Shown here in pieces: positions 50,566-61,852 of a DNA stretch of 64,000 bases. The translations under genes and the position numbers were made by a program. The notes below the pieces were generated by a model. It was given only the letters and a program-made list of their open reading frames with translations, did not search any database and had not been told where the DNA came from. Location: assembly GCA_022497145.1 (NCBI GenBank), contig MU385866.1, positions 248,001-312,000 on the forward strand. The letters are read 5' to 3'. The DNA is from Rostrohypoxylon terebratum. Lineage: Eukaryota; Ascomycota; Sordariomycetes; Xylariales; Hypoxylaceae. Within the stretch, counting starts at the first letter, position 1. Each line of letters begins with the position of its first letter.

Positions 50566-51436
50566 ATGAATGTAAGCTACCAAATCAATGATCCTTTTTT
50601 CAAACACGGTCGTAAGTCGCCAGATAGCTAATAAATACTCTATTGTTAGATTCTCGAATGGGCTTTCGGCAAGCGTATAACGCCCGCCGAGCGTTTGCGC
50701 AAAAATCAACGCATGATCGACAAGGCAATTCGAGAACTAGATCAAGTCCGAGTTAAGCTGGAGAAACAGGAGAAGACGCTTGTCGGCCAGATCAAACAGA
50801 GCGCGCAAAAGGGGCAGATGGGAGCCGCCAAGATCCAAGCAAAGGATCTCGTACGTACGAGGAGGTATATTGAGAAGTTCTACGGAATGAGGAGCCAGTT
50901 GCAGAAGATATCATTACGACTACAGGTCAGTCGTGCTTAAGTATTGATTCGCGTAAATATACTGACAGAAAGATATCATAGACCCACCGAACGAACGAGC
51001 AGATGATGCAGGCTATGAAGGGAGCTACGGTGGCTCTTGGCAGCATGAACCGATCTATGAACCTGCCTGCGCTACAACGTATCGCTATGGAGTTCGAACG
51101 AGAAACCGCTATTATGGACGAAAGACAGGAGATGATGGACGATGCGATCGACGATGCTATGGATGTAGGCATAGAGGAGGAGGGCGACGAGGTCGTAGAA
51201 CAAGTTTTAGAAGAGATCGGTGTTGATCTTAACCAAGCCGTGAGTGTAATATCACACATATAATACTTGTTTCATCTAACGCGAAGTAGTTTGGAGAAAC
51301 CCCGACAGGTCTCCAAGGCGAAAAAGTTGCCGACGGACGAATCGCTCAAGCCATCGGTGGTCCTAGTAGCGGTGGCGGCGGTGGAGATCCTGGCGATGAT
51401 GACCTCCAAGCCCGCCTTGACAGTCTGAGGAAGTAG
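50566..51436 (+). CDS. VPS2: ESCRT-III subunit VPS2/DID4 (CHMP2 family)
   Basis: Part of the ESCRT-III polymer that buds cargo into multivesicular bodies and recruits Vps4. Exons 50566-50571, 50650-50925, 50982-51239 and 51290-51436 join to 228 residues (yeast Did4/Vps2 232). The first coding exon is just ATGAAT, giving the N-terminus MNILEWAFGKRITPAERLR, which matches the family (amphipathic start followed by TPAERLR). Then come basic helix 1-2 (DLVRTRRYIEKFYGMRSQL), TNEQMMQAMKGAT, an acidic stretch (DVGIEEEGDEV) and a Gly-rich linker. The end DDLQARLDSLRK is a type-1 MIT-interacting motif that binds Vps4. Introns are 78, 56 and 50 bp. The 3' end converges on the dehydrogenase gene with 192 bp between stops. 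Confidence 0.95.
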
Positions 51437-51628
51437 ATTTGGACTGGTTGGTGTGATGCTTACTGCGTGGCGAGGTTCGGCAAGATGAAGCGATTACAAA
51501 TGGTTCACTAACATTCAACTAGTTGCCAAGATCATTTCGTGTATTTCTGAGCATGGAGCATAGGAACTTGGGACTCCAAATCATTGTATTATCCTATCTC
51601 GTACGAGATAGGACTAATTGCGAACAAC

Positions 51629-53029
51629 TCATTCGAGTACCATTCTCAAGATGTCGAGAACGCCTTCCTTATCTAAAGGAGCTGGGTTGGTTTTAACCGA
51701 TCGATCTTTCAGACTATGTTCCGCGATCTTGTCGATTCTATCTTCGCCAATGCCAAACTCCTTAAGCGTCCTCGGTAACCCAAGAGCGCGAATGATAGTG
51801 TCCATTAAGTCACCGAGATCAGCAGTTTCCCTATTCAGTTTACCTTGGACGAAGATCTCGCGAGCTTTAGGGTCTTCCCAGAGTAGTTGAATGATGGCAT
51901 CTTGTCGCTCAACATTCGCACCCTTTTTATAGTTATATTTGCACACAGCAGGGTTTAGAATACAACTAGTCTCGCCGTGGCCGACACCTGCGGGGCCCAG
52001 TTGGTGACCAATACCATCTACAAGATTTTGATTAGCTATTACCATGTCTCGTGGCATGGAAATCATTTGTACGAGAGAGGCATGTGAAAAAGAGCCGGGG
52101 GAAAGAATAATCGGAATGTACGTACGGCTTGCTCCTACGGGCACACCCTGACTGGCCGCACGCATAGCATCTCTAGCTCCCAACTGGGTTTCTAACCTTG
52201 CTTCGAGGTCTTTGGGGTTTTGCTTAGTCTTTATCAGGCCGGGAATGAGCTTGGCTAACCCGCGCCTGGCATCTCGATCTGCTGTGTCGTTACTTTTCAG
52301 AGAACAAAGAGTTTCGACGCAGTGATCAACAGCCTTGATACCGGTGCTCAACCAGACTCTCTCCGGCGTTGTGGTAGCTAATTCAGGATCGAGTATGACC
52401 AATTCGGGACTCTTCAAAGCTCCCGAGAAAGAATGCTTCTGTCCTGTCTCGTCATTCGTCGCACCGGCAAAAGCAGAATACTCGCCACCAGATAGCGATG
52501 TTGGGATACAAACGACAGGTATCTCCGATGGCTTGATGTTGTCGCGTTTGTTTGGGCTCGTTGGTATGAGGGTATCTAGTTCAACATGTGTCGAAACGTC
52601 GTTTGCCAGCGCCTATTTTTATACTATTAGCTTTGCAGATCCTTTATATATATCTTAATTGCCATTAGCTCCAAGAGGGACACATACGAATGAGACTATC
52701 TTGGCAGAATCCGTTAGACTCCCAGCGCCCAGCGTAACAATCAAGTCTGAATTGCTCTTCCTCGCGTCCGCTACGATTTCTAGGATTTCGGACCACAGAG
52801 AATGTGGCTTTAAGCCAATCCTCACACCAACAACTTTGCCACCCAGGACCTTCCTCAAATCATCAAGATACGTCGTGTTTCTCGCGAGAGACTTTGAACA
52901 AATGATGTAGATTCGAGATGCATGAAAAATATCCTCTGCGTGCTTGGCGAGTGATTCGGTAAATGGTAGGCCATAACTCAGGAGCGGCCGAGACTGACCC
53001 TCGAAAGCTGGCCCAAAGGTTTCAGGCAT
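51629..53029 (-). CDS. Iron-type alcohol dehydrogenase / maleylacetate-reductase-like enzyme
   Basis: NAD(P)H-dependent oxidoreductase of the group III (Fe-ADH) fold; the substrate is unknown. Exons 53029-52688, 52612-52126 and 52017-51629 give 405 residues. The nucleotide-binding segment LGAGSLTDSAK is at about 100-110, then IPTSLSGGEYSAFAGATN, the maleylacetate-reductase version of the PTTAGTGSE region. The metal region reads GIKAVDHCVE (His211) and GIGHQLG...VGHGE (two more His). Where FucO-type enzymes have an Asp ligand four residues before the first His (GxDALTH), this protein has Lys207, so classical Fe binding may be altered. Maleylacetate reductases also deviate here. The 108-bp second intron is a multiple of three and has no stop in frame. 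Cytosolic: no signal peptide is seen. It could be a maleylacetate reductase, a general Fe-ADH or a related uncharacterised fungal enzyme. Confidence 0.9.
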
Positions 53030-55408
53030 ATTAGAATGTCAGAACACCAACCTTTAATATCACAACTAGAAGATAACTATAAATAAGTATCTATTGCTAA
53101 GGTTCCTAGGGTTGCTAGCGAGATGGGGATGCTGATCTTAGGGTAAAGGGAGGATATGGATGAGTGGATGTAGGTTTGTGAGTACAACATTATGGTATTA
53201 TGGTATTATGGTGTCATTCCGACAAACCATACGGAGTACAAACAGATATCGGACTAATTCACGTTGCCGTACATGCATTAGTAGCAGCAACTTGGAACAA
53301 TTCGGCCATAATAAACGGCACGTGTCCCTCGAAGACATTCATGGATGAGCAGGAACAGTGAATGTTCACACCTCTTACTTTTCAAGAACTAGCTCTTTTT
53401 GGTGGTTGCAAGGGTGCTCGGGATGTACAGCTGTATTTCGTCATAGGTCAGACTCGAGCACTCTCCGACCCTGCGGACGTGGCGTTAAGGGCAACGCACA
53501 TCCACGTCTCAGCCATCTCAGCCATCAAACCAAGTGGTATCCGCTGCGTGTACTCATCGCGACCGTAATAGGTAAATGGAGAGGTCAACGAAACAATAAA
53601 AATGATGAGATATTTATCTTGTATTTATCTTGTAGCTCTTGAATAGGATATGCCTAGGTAGTCTTACCAGCTCATGTCCTATTGGGGAAAAGATGAAGGA
53701 ATGAAAAGTAGATTGCCGAGGCTCACAAGTTAGTGAGACGGAAAGATTGATTGGGGAGTTTATCAAGGACGTCAAGTTATCAGGGAAATTGTTAAGGACT
53801 TAAGTAAGGAGTTAAGTAACAAAAGAGTGAGTAAAAGAATAGAAGAGAATGCTCCCCCGGATCCTATTGTAGCTCCGAAACGCCGGAGCGGCTTTCTTTT
53901 ACGCGGATCGGGTGCACGGGCCAATTACACTAGCGTCACCATCTGGCATCCAGTATTAAGAGCTCCATGACCTTTTTAGGTATGCCTGAAGGTATTGTAC
54001 AATACAATACAATACAGTAGCGCTGGAGGGGTCGGGCAGGTATGTACCTCTATCTAGGATTCTAGGTACTGCTGTACTAGATTCTCCATCTCCCCTCCTT
54101 GTGTATGTACCTAGGTACTTTTACTACTACGACGTATGTAGGTAGGTACTACCCTGCCAGCCTGCCCCGGCCCCCCAGGGCTCCTTCTCAATTCATCTGT
54201 TACATCACACCCAGCACTGGATTCAAGCAAGCAGCAAGCAGCAAGCAACCACCCCACGATTTATCAGCTTCAGTGCTAAATTCCACTTTCAACATCACCA
54301 TCCATCCTCCGTATCCTCCATCTAATTGTCCGCATCTGTCCACCACTACCCACCACTACTACTACTTCTACTACTACTACTACTACTACTACTAACCACC
54401 CATCACAAGTCCAAACTATCCCATCCCATCTCAACCTCGTCCGGCAAGTCTAGTCTCATAACGATCCTACTCGAGCAGTGCGTACCTCGGATTCGGATTC
54501 CTTTCTCGATACTCTCCCCAGCATACATCGAGTGCATCGAGTGCCGTACCTACATATGCTGAGATCAGTAAGCAGTGAATCTCCCATTCTCCTCATCCAT
54601 CCCTAATGAATTTCGCATTCATGGATGTCTCCATACCTCCTGTTACCGTCACTTTTTTTTTATCAACATCCTGCAGCACGCGCATGCCTTCACATACCCT
54701 CACATACTCTCACATACCTGACCTAACCGCCCTACCTGACGTACCTAACGTACCTCCATTGGTATCCTATTTTTTTTTGCGCCCGCCTACGCAGCCCAAT
54801 CACTTTCCTATTGTTCTATTGTTCCCCCCTTTTTATTTATTCTACCTCGTTCCAAGGTAAAACCAAATTGTCTTATAATTCATGTCAATGCCAATTCCAG
54901 CAGTGCTGGGAAATTTCTCTGATTTTACGACATATTCCACCGCTAAATCCTTCGGATCCTAAATCCCAAATCAAAAAGGCTTGCTTTATATACTTACTAT
55001 ACCTCGCGCATCCTACTACTTACAAATGGTAACAAACGAACCCAAGTCTAACCGTTCTAGTCTACCTAGCGTCCCACCTACCACAAGACCTCTTGACCAA
55101 AGACTTTGTGTATGACGACAGCTTTGTACTTAGTTGAGGTTGTTATCTGCCCAGTTGTTTACGCAGTTCTTGGACGGTTCTCTGCGAGTTCTCGTACGAT
55201 ACAAACATTTGACTTGCCGCACCCTCAATTCGTGCTAAAGTCTGCGACTACGTGATCTGCGCTTTTCTCCGCATCTCCCAACGATTTTGGCGCATATTAC
55301 ATATTCGTTCAATATTATTCTTTCACCACCCGGACAACTCCAACCTTCGAAACCCTGGCAGGCAATAAACGTCGCAGTCTCTCTTCTCAGGGAGGTCTGC
55401 TAAATAGA
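53030..55408. other. Divergent intergenic region (Fe-ADH / PP2C)
   Basis: No gene supported. It holds an ACCTAGGT palindrome (54109-54116), GCAAGCA repeats near 54226-54250, a (CTA)n microsatellite, CACATAC-type direct repeats at about 54697-54720 and pyrimidine-rich DNA leading to the PP2C start. The open frames here are pyrimidine-rich low complexity. Confidence 0.5.
54355..54394. repeat. (CTA)n microsatellite
   Basis: Nine uninterrupted CTA units at 54368-54394, preceded by imperfect ACT units from 54355, in the upstream DNA of the PP2C gene. Confidence 0.9.
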
Positions 55409-57308
55409 ATGTTTGGCGGTGGTTCCAGCTCGACTTCGGCGAAATGTGATCCAGCCATCGCCGATACCAGATCAGACAAGAAGTCTCCATCGCCGGACCG
55501 CAAGCGAGATTCTACAATTGGTACTCCGACAAAATCCCCCGACCAGGCCGCTAGCGGCGAGAAGCGTAGCGGGAATGGAAGCCCCCCTGGACGGCAGAAT
55601 CCCGATACTGGTAACTCGGAGAAGAAGCGCAGAAGCTCAGGTGTTGGAAGTAAAGCGAGCAGCCTCATAGCTAGCGCTAAGAATACCTTGAATTTTGGTC
55701 AGGTTGGAAGGTCCAATAGTGATGCTAGTCCCCAAACTCCTTTACAGAAGTTAGGCAAGCAAGATCAGTCGCTCGCCGTGCCTCAAGGTCAGCACAATAA
55801 CTCGGCTGGCGAATCTGTCCCCGGACCGCGATCGACCTTCCGCGTCGGTGTTTGGGAAGACCGGAACAAGAAATGCCGTCGCACTATGGAAGACACCCAC
55901 GCGTTTCTCTACAATTTCTTACATACCCCGGCGCCTCAACTTATCCCAGATTGTGCTAACAAGAGCCAAAAATCACAAAAGTCTACGTCGGAAGAAGGTG
56001 ACCGTCAATCGGAGTCGGGTTCGCAGGAGATGGTTGAAACCGACAACGGATATTTTGCAATATTCGACGGACATGCCGGCACCTTTGCTGCGGACTGGTG
56101 TGGGAAGAAGCTACATCTTATTCTTGAAGAGACTATTCGACGTAATCCCAATGTTCCCATCCCAGAACTATTGGACCAGACTTTTACCAGCGTTGACGCA
56201 CAACTGGAGATGCTCCCCCTTAAGAACAGTGGATGCACTGCCGCAATAGCTGTCTTGCGCTGGGAAGACCGAGTTCCGAGTTCCAGCTCCGCAACGGGCT
56301 CTCAAGCCATTGCACCAGCAGCCGCTGCGGCTACGAAGGCAGAGGCATCTAAAGTCAAAGACGGCAAATCCGAGAGCGCCAATACCAATAACGTAATCCC
56401 CGAATCAGCTCACGCAAGATTGAAAAGTGCCGCGGTACGCCAGCGAGTTCTGTACACCGCGAATGTGGGCGATGCCCGTATCATCTTATGTAGAGCTGGC
56501 AAAGCTTTGCGTCTTTCGTACGATCACAAGGGCAGCGATGAGAATGAAGGGAAACGCATTGCCAATGCCGGCGGCTTGATCCTTAATAACCGAGTCAATG
56601 GTGTATTGGCAGTAACCCGGGCTCTTGGTGACACTTACATGAAAGACCTCGTGACGGGGCATCCGTATACTACCGAGACTGTTATCCAGCCTGAAGTCGA
56701 TGAATTTATCATCATTGCTTGCGATGGAGTAAGTTCTCCCACCAGACACCTTTTTTTAACTAGAAATCCCGGCACTAACAAAAATATAGCTTTGGGATGT
56801 CTGTAGCGACCAAGACGCAGTCGATCTCATTCGTGACGAACAGAATCCTGTGACTGCCTCTAAGAAGCTTGTCGACCATGCCCTGGCTCGATTTAGTACG
56901 GATAATCTGTCATGCATGATTGTTCGATTCGATAAGGCCGCTCTACTGGAGCATCAGAACAACAAGGAGAACCCGATCGGCGTAGAAGGAGATAACAATA
57001 GTGCGGGCGGTAATGTTAGCGAAGCTGATCGAATTGTGAGCTCGACTAAGCAGAAAATCGCTGAAGGCGACACTCCTGCTATTGGCATATCAGCTAGTAA
57101 TAGCGGTCGGGGCCATGATCCCGTGCCCATCGACGGCGGAGACGGCTTTAAGCCGACGATCATCGAAGGACCGGTCGAGGAAGAGCCTCCGTCTCTAGAT
57201 GATAGTGACGCGCCAGAAGTTACTGCGGACGCCATACCGAACCCCAGTGGCCTAGTTACTCCAGAGTCAACATCCCCGAATACCGCCCGCCCTCCGTCGG
57301 CATCCTGA
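55409..57308 (+). CDS. PP2C-type protein phosphatase (PTC1-like)
   Basis: Mn/Mg-dependent Ser/Thr phosphatase; PTC1 relatives switch off MAP-kinase stress signalling such as the HOG pathway (family knowledge). Exons 55409-56728 and 56790-57308 give 612 residues. The first 140 residues are disordered and rich in Ser, Pro and Lys. Catalytic motifs: RRTMEDTH (157-164), FDGHAG (219-224, metal-binding Asp and Gly), SGCTAAIAVL, ANVGDARIILCR, RVNGVLAVTRALGD, and ACDGLWDVCSD across the intron, then DNLSCMIVRFD. An Ala/Lys-rich insert (about 300-343) interrupts the domain. The C-terminal 150 residues after the domain are acidic and low-complexity and are absent from yeast Ptc1. PTC1 assignment is by overall pattern; another PP2C clade member is possible. 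Confidence 0.93.
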
Positions 57309-60300
57309 TCATAGCGTCTGCAAATCGGGAAGTGGCACGCGGCTCCCATACTCTTTTCGCCACGGGCCACTAAGACTCTTTGCAACTTGTTATCTAAGTT
57401 GCTACCGAAGCTTGTAATACAAAAGACATCTGCACTTCTACAGTCCAGACGCAATAGCAAACTGTACATCAATTTTACCGTTATGAGACATGATGTGCAG
57501 ATTTAGGGACAAAAACGCCGTGTTATCGTAGCAAAGCTACTGCAATCCACGAACTTCTGATTTTTCGGCTGGTCATTTTAGTTTTCGTCGGAGAGAAGCC
57601 ATTCTAAGGAGTAGACGCAAGTCCAGAAAAGGCGAGAAAGGAAGATAGCAAATCGGTGGTAGAGCCTTATTGATGATGCACCAGTGTCATTTGCATGGGG
57701 CTTATGACAGGGAACACAGGTAGAGGCTAACGAGCACAGCACAGCACAGCAATGAATGGAACGATGTGAGGTCTAAAAAAGGATGGTGGAGATATTGTAC
57801 GTAGGAGCCCTCCTTGTCTGAGTATTCTTGACCAGGTGTCTCATTTCTCGCCGCTGGCTATTTGCCTGATGACAATGAATGGAGTATCCCGGTCGTTGAT
57901 TTGCTCCTAGCTTTGATGTCTTTGGTCACGAGAGTTTGTCGTTCTGTGGCGAATATGAATTTGTGTGTGACTTGGTCGTGTCTCGAGTATTGTTCGTACG
58001 AATAGCCACTTTCAGGGTTATATCGCAAGTGAGTGGGCGAGTTAAGATCCGATAATTAAGGGGTTATACGACGAGGTAAGGCCGTAAAGGTCTTTTCGCC
58101 TTTCGAGCAAGGAGGGGCATGCAGTTGGAAATACCTAGTGCTAGTGATCCGTAAAGATTTCAAGACGTCATCCTCACTGCGCGATGCGGCTTTCAAATCC
58201 CGATAGGGCTTATAACGCAGGGAATTATGCATATGAAGCTCTTTTATACATTCAAAATACCTATTTAAAGACACAGCTTAGCTGATGATTATATCATACT
58301 CGATAATTCACTATAAACAAATCACTTCATTGGCAGTTATCCATATCCTTTGTATCCATATCCTTTACGACGAAGATATGTCTACCTACATTAGCATTAA
58401 TCGCAGATGTTGGCTTATACTCGAAGCTCGCGCAATACCTAGCTGGAGGTAAGAGCCCCTTGGATATTCCCCTCCTTTTTTCTCTCCCGATGCTGACTCA
58501 CAAGCATCATAGTAGTTGGGTAAACCCCGCCGACGTAATTGAATTCTTTTAGACCAACGCTTTGACGTGGGCACAATTCGCACATACATAGCACAACTGA
58601 AATCCTACACATAGAAAGCAACTTGACGAACTGTGTGTTGTCCTGCCTCTTCAGACGAAGGAAGCGAAAGGTCATAGCGCTGGAAACCTAGGAGTCACCA
58701 AGGACTGACTTCATAAGAGATCCCTACCTCACGAGTTCTAGAGGCTTTCTAGCCCGAAGAATTATGGTATGACGCTGTAACTGTGTATCAACAACATGGT
58801 AGGGCTCATAGGTACTCTTGCTAACACACCTCTGTACAAACAAACAAACTTTTTCTTTCTTATAATTTGTTTTCGTGGCCCATAGAAGAATGGTTACTTG
58901 CGATAAACATTTCGGAGATTCTTGCGTGCTAGAGTTGAGCACATGGGAGGGTTGCAACCTATGTGCCGGGCTTGCATATACATAGTAATGGATGCAGGGG
59001 AACGATTCGCTCAGCGATCATGCAATTCAACACGGATTGGGAATTCTAAGACATAAAACCCCGAGTCGTATAGGTAAATTCGGACAGTTAGACGTAGACG
59101 TACATAGACCTCTAACTTGAGAAGAAACTGGTACGAAGATGATATCTTGATACTCTTTTTTTTCCCCAACCCTTTCGAATGATCCTTTCAGGTTCAGGGT
59201 GGAGATGTTTGGTCAACAAATATGGGTTCTGTATCAATGACTTGCAGACAAGACACATGAGAGTTTTTCGGCAATCCATGATTCCATCCACCACGATGGG
59301 TACTGGCTGACTGGGTATCGGTACTAGTACTGCTGTACCGGTATGCAAGACATTGGCGCCTATGAGTGCTTACGTGATTACACGGGTTGTTCCGAGCTAG
59401 TACTTCGATGATACCTTGTAAATGGGTCAATAAGATTTGCTGAAGTCAAGATTGAAGAGCGAAGTTGCTTTGGTATAGCCGGTATTAATGGTATGATCGA
59501 ATAGTAGTAGTAGGAATATTGAAAGATAAAATAGTATCCGTATTATATCTGAGGCGAATTCGGGAATGTATATGTGATTGGTTTCTATGCTGTACATAGT
59601 TTGTTTTGAGATATAATCCACTTGGCAATCGAGACTCGGGAGGCTTCCAACCCCTTTCCAGAAGCGTGAAGAAGGGGGGTCAAAACTCTTCTTAAAGGCC
59701 CGAGGAAGATCAAGGAGAGACGACTAATAGCATCCATGGATAACATATTAACATAAAACAACAAAACTCATAACATCGGATTAGGGGAACTGCAAAGTCA
59801 AAATAGACAAGACGGACAGAGCAGAGCTGGAATAGTCCTCATAATATCATTATAGTACATACTAATAGTAGTATATTATTATTATGTTGCCCCTGAATTG
59901 AAGTACGTAGTAGTATGTTCATTTAGACATCTTTTGATCGGATTGGTTGGATTTTTTAGGTATTTGGGTCTTGAAGATTGCGTATGGCCTCAGCGCCGGC
60001 AGTGCGGGGCTACTACTTGCTTGAAGTAGTGTAGTAGTAGCAGCATAATACGACGTAGGTTCATATAAGTGCTCGCAATGCCGCTAATGCAAGGTGGTGA
60101 AGATTAGCGGCTTTCCGTTGTTACAGACTTGCATATCGTGGGTTATCATCTTGGGTACCTAGTATATCTTGGGTTGGGTTATCGTGGATGTCGTGGATGT
60201 CGTGGATATCGTTGGCCGAAATCTTGAACCGTTAAATCCATACCATGTACGAAGTATACCTACCGCGATACTTTCCTTCCCCGAGCTCCTTTGGAAGGCA

Positions 60301-61852
60301 AACACCAGACGTTCTAGAGTTGACTCTAAAATCTAAATCAGGAAAGACCCCAGGAACTTGGAACCGCTGTTTTGACCTTCGATTGGAATGAGTTGAGCAC
60401 AAAAGATGGCGTAGTAAACCTTGAAAACTGGAAAATAAATAGCATTGAGTTTATATGTCTGATGCCTTCCTTGCCATGATCAAGATGATCAATGGCTTCT
60501 ACATAGTACGTAGTACTACATATGTACCTAGTATGTAAGTTCTAACCCGTGCAGCCCGTTGGACCGTAGAAAGCTCGACGTGGACAGGCTAATCTCCTGC
60601 CTGACATTTTTCATAAACTAGATACGCAGGTACATAGTAGGTACAGCGGTACATAATTCCGATATCCCTTTTTTTCTTTCTCTTTCCCCGAATGGCCAAA
60701 TTCTATTGGCTCATGCTTAAACTTACTTCGGGTTCTGTACTGGAGGCTAGGCCAAAATGGTCATATCCCATATCATTATTATTTCGTCTCTTCGATTTCT
60801 TCGATGTTTCTCTCGAGTCACTATTCCAATACTAGTTCCAATTCCTCTCATCAACCTCCTTCATATTATTAGTTAGTGTACATACAAATCAAGCCAAAAT
60901 TGCCAAAAGTAAAATATTGTCGTTCTTTTAATTTGATTGCTATTCTCACTCTCACTATTACTCTCACTTTTACATATCTCGTCTTCGTTTACATAACCTG
61001 GTCGTATTCAAGAATGAGTATTTGATGAACAACATTCATTGCTCCCTAGTTTTCTTGGCTCACTCTTTTTTCTTTTCCTTTTGCTAATAGGCCACAACTC
61101 CATTTTTTTTTTCTCGATTCACTTTTTTCACCGTCGTCGATACCTTCCTACATACTATTAGTACTGTAGGTACCTAGTAATAGAGAAGATTCTCGAGTGT
61201 AAATCATCCATTCCCATTCCCATCCCCATCCCCGTTCAGCCATTCTACTAGCGCTCGGACTTCTGCACTTCTGCACCCGGGCACACCATCCACACCATCC
61301 CCTACCTAATCCCTGATCTCTCTCAGCTCTAGGGCTACTACTTGGTATCGTGGTCGGTTTAGCTCACTTAGCTACGGTACTAAGTATTGTTCCCTTCAAG
61401 AATCAACCCCCTAATCGAAATTTCCCGTCCCCTGGTCGATCCCCATACCATTATCCCGCCTTTCCTCGTTTCGGCCGCCTCAATTCCTCTTCACCAGCGT
61501 CCAGAGATCGTTTCGTGCTATGCGCATCGTCTTGGACAATACATTCTGGTAATTTTCGTAAATTTTGTCGACACACAACTTTTTTTTTCTTCGCAATTGG
61601 TGGATGGTGTGGTCTCAATGTCGAGCCAGATTGCCGGTCCCTTGAATTGGCTTTCTGGTTCTGGTCTTGGTTCCGGACGACAACCATTTGGATCCTTCCA
61701 CTTATATTCTAACCGCCAATAACGGCGCTGTAAGCTAGCAAAGCCTCTCGCCGCCCACAAATACAAAATTGAAGCTGTCCCAAGCGCGGTCGCGCGACCT
61801 TCCGCTACCCTGCTAGACTAGACGTCGCCAAAGACGACATTCACCTAGAATA
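57309..61852. other. Large intergenic region (PP2C / ADF-H gene), 4.5 kb
   Basis: No gene supported. Simple repeats: GCACA units at about 57733-57751, three TCGTGGATG units at 60182-60208, CATTCC/CATCCC units at 61207-61233. There are many TAGTAG/TACTA runs (about 59820-60060 and 60500-60660). From about 60660 to 61850 the plus strand is pyrimidine-rich, fitting the promoter and a long 5' leader of the downstream gene. Overlapping open frames at 61350-61766 on both strands lack any recognisable product. Confidence 0.5.
60182..60208. repeat. Three tandem 9-bp units TCGTGGATG
   Basis: Two perfect copies and a third with the final G changed to A, intergenic. Confidence 0.85.

Noticed and set aside
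61350..61766. Open frames on both strands upstream of the ADF-H gene
   Set aside because: Fall in the probable 5' leader/promoter, overlap each other in several frames and have no recognisable product.
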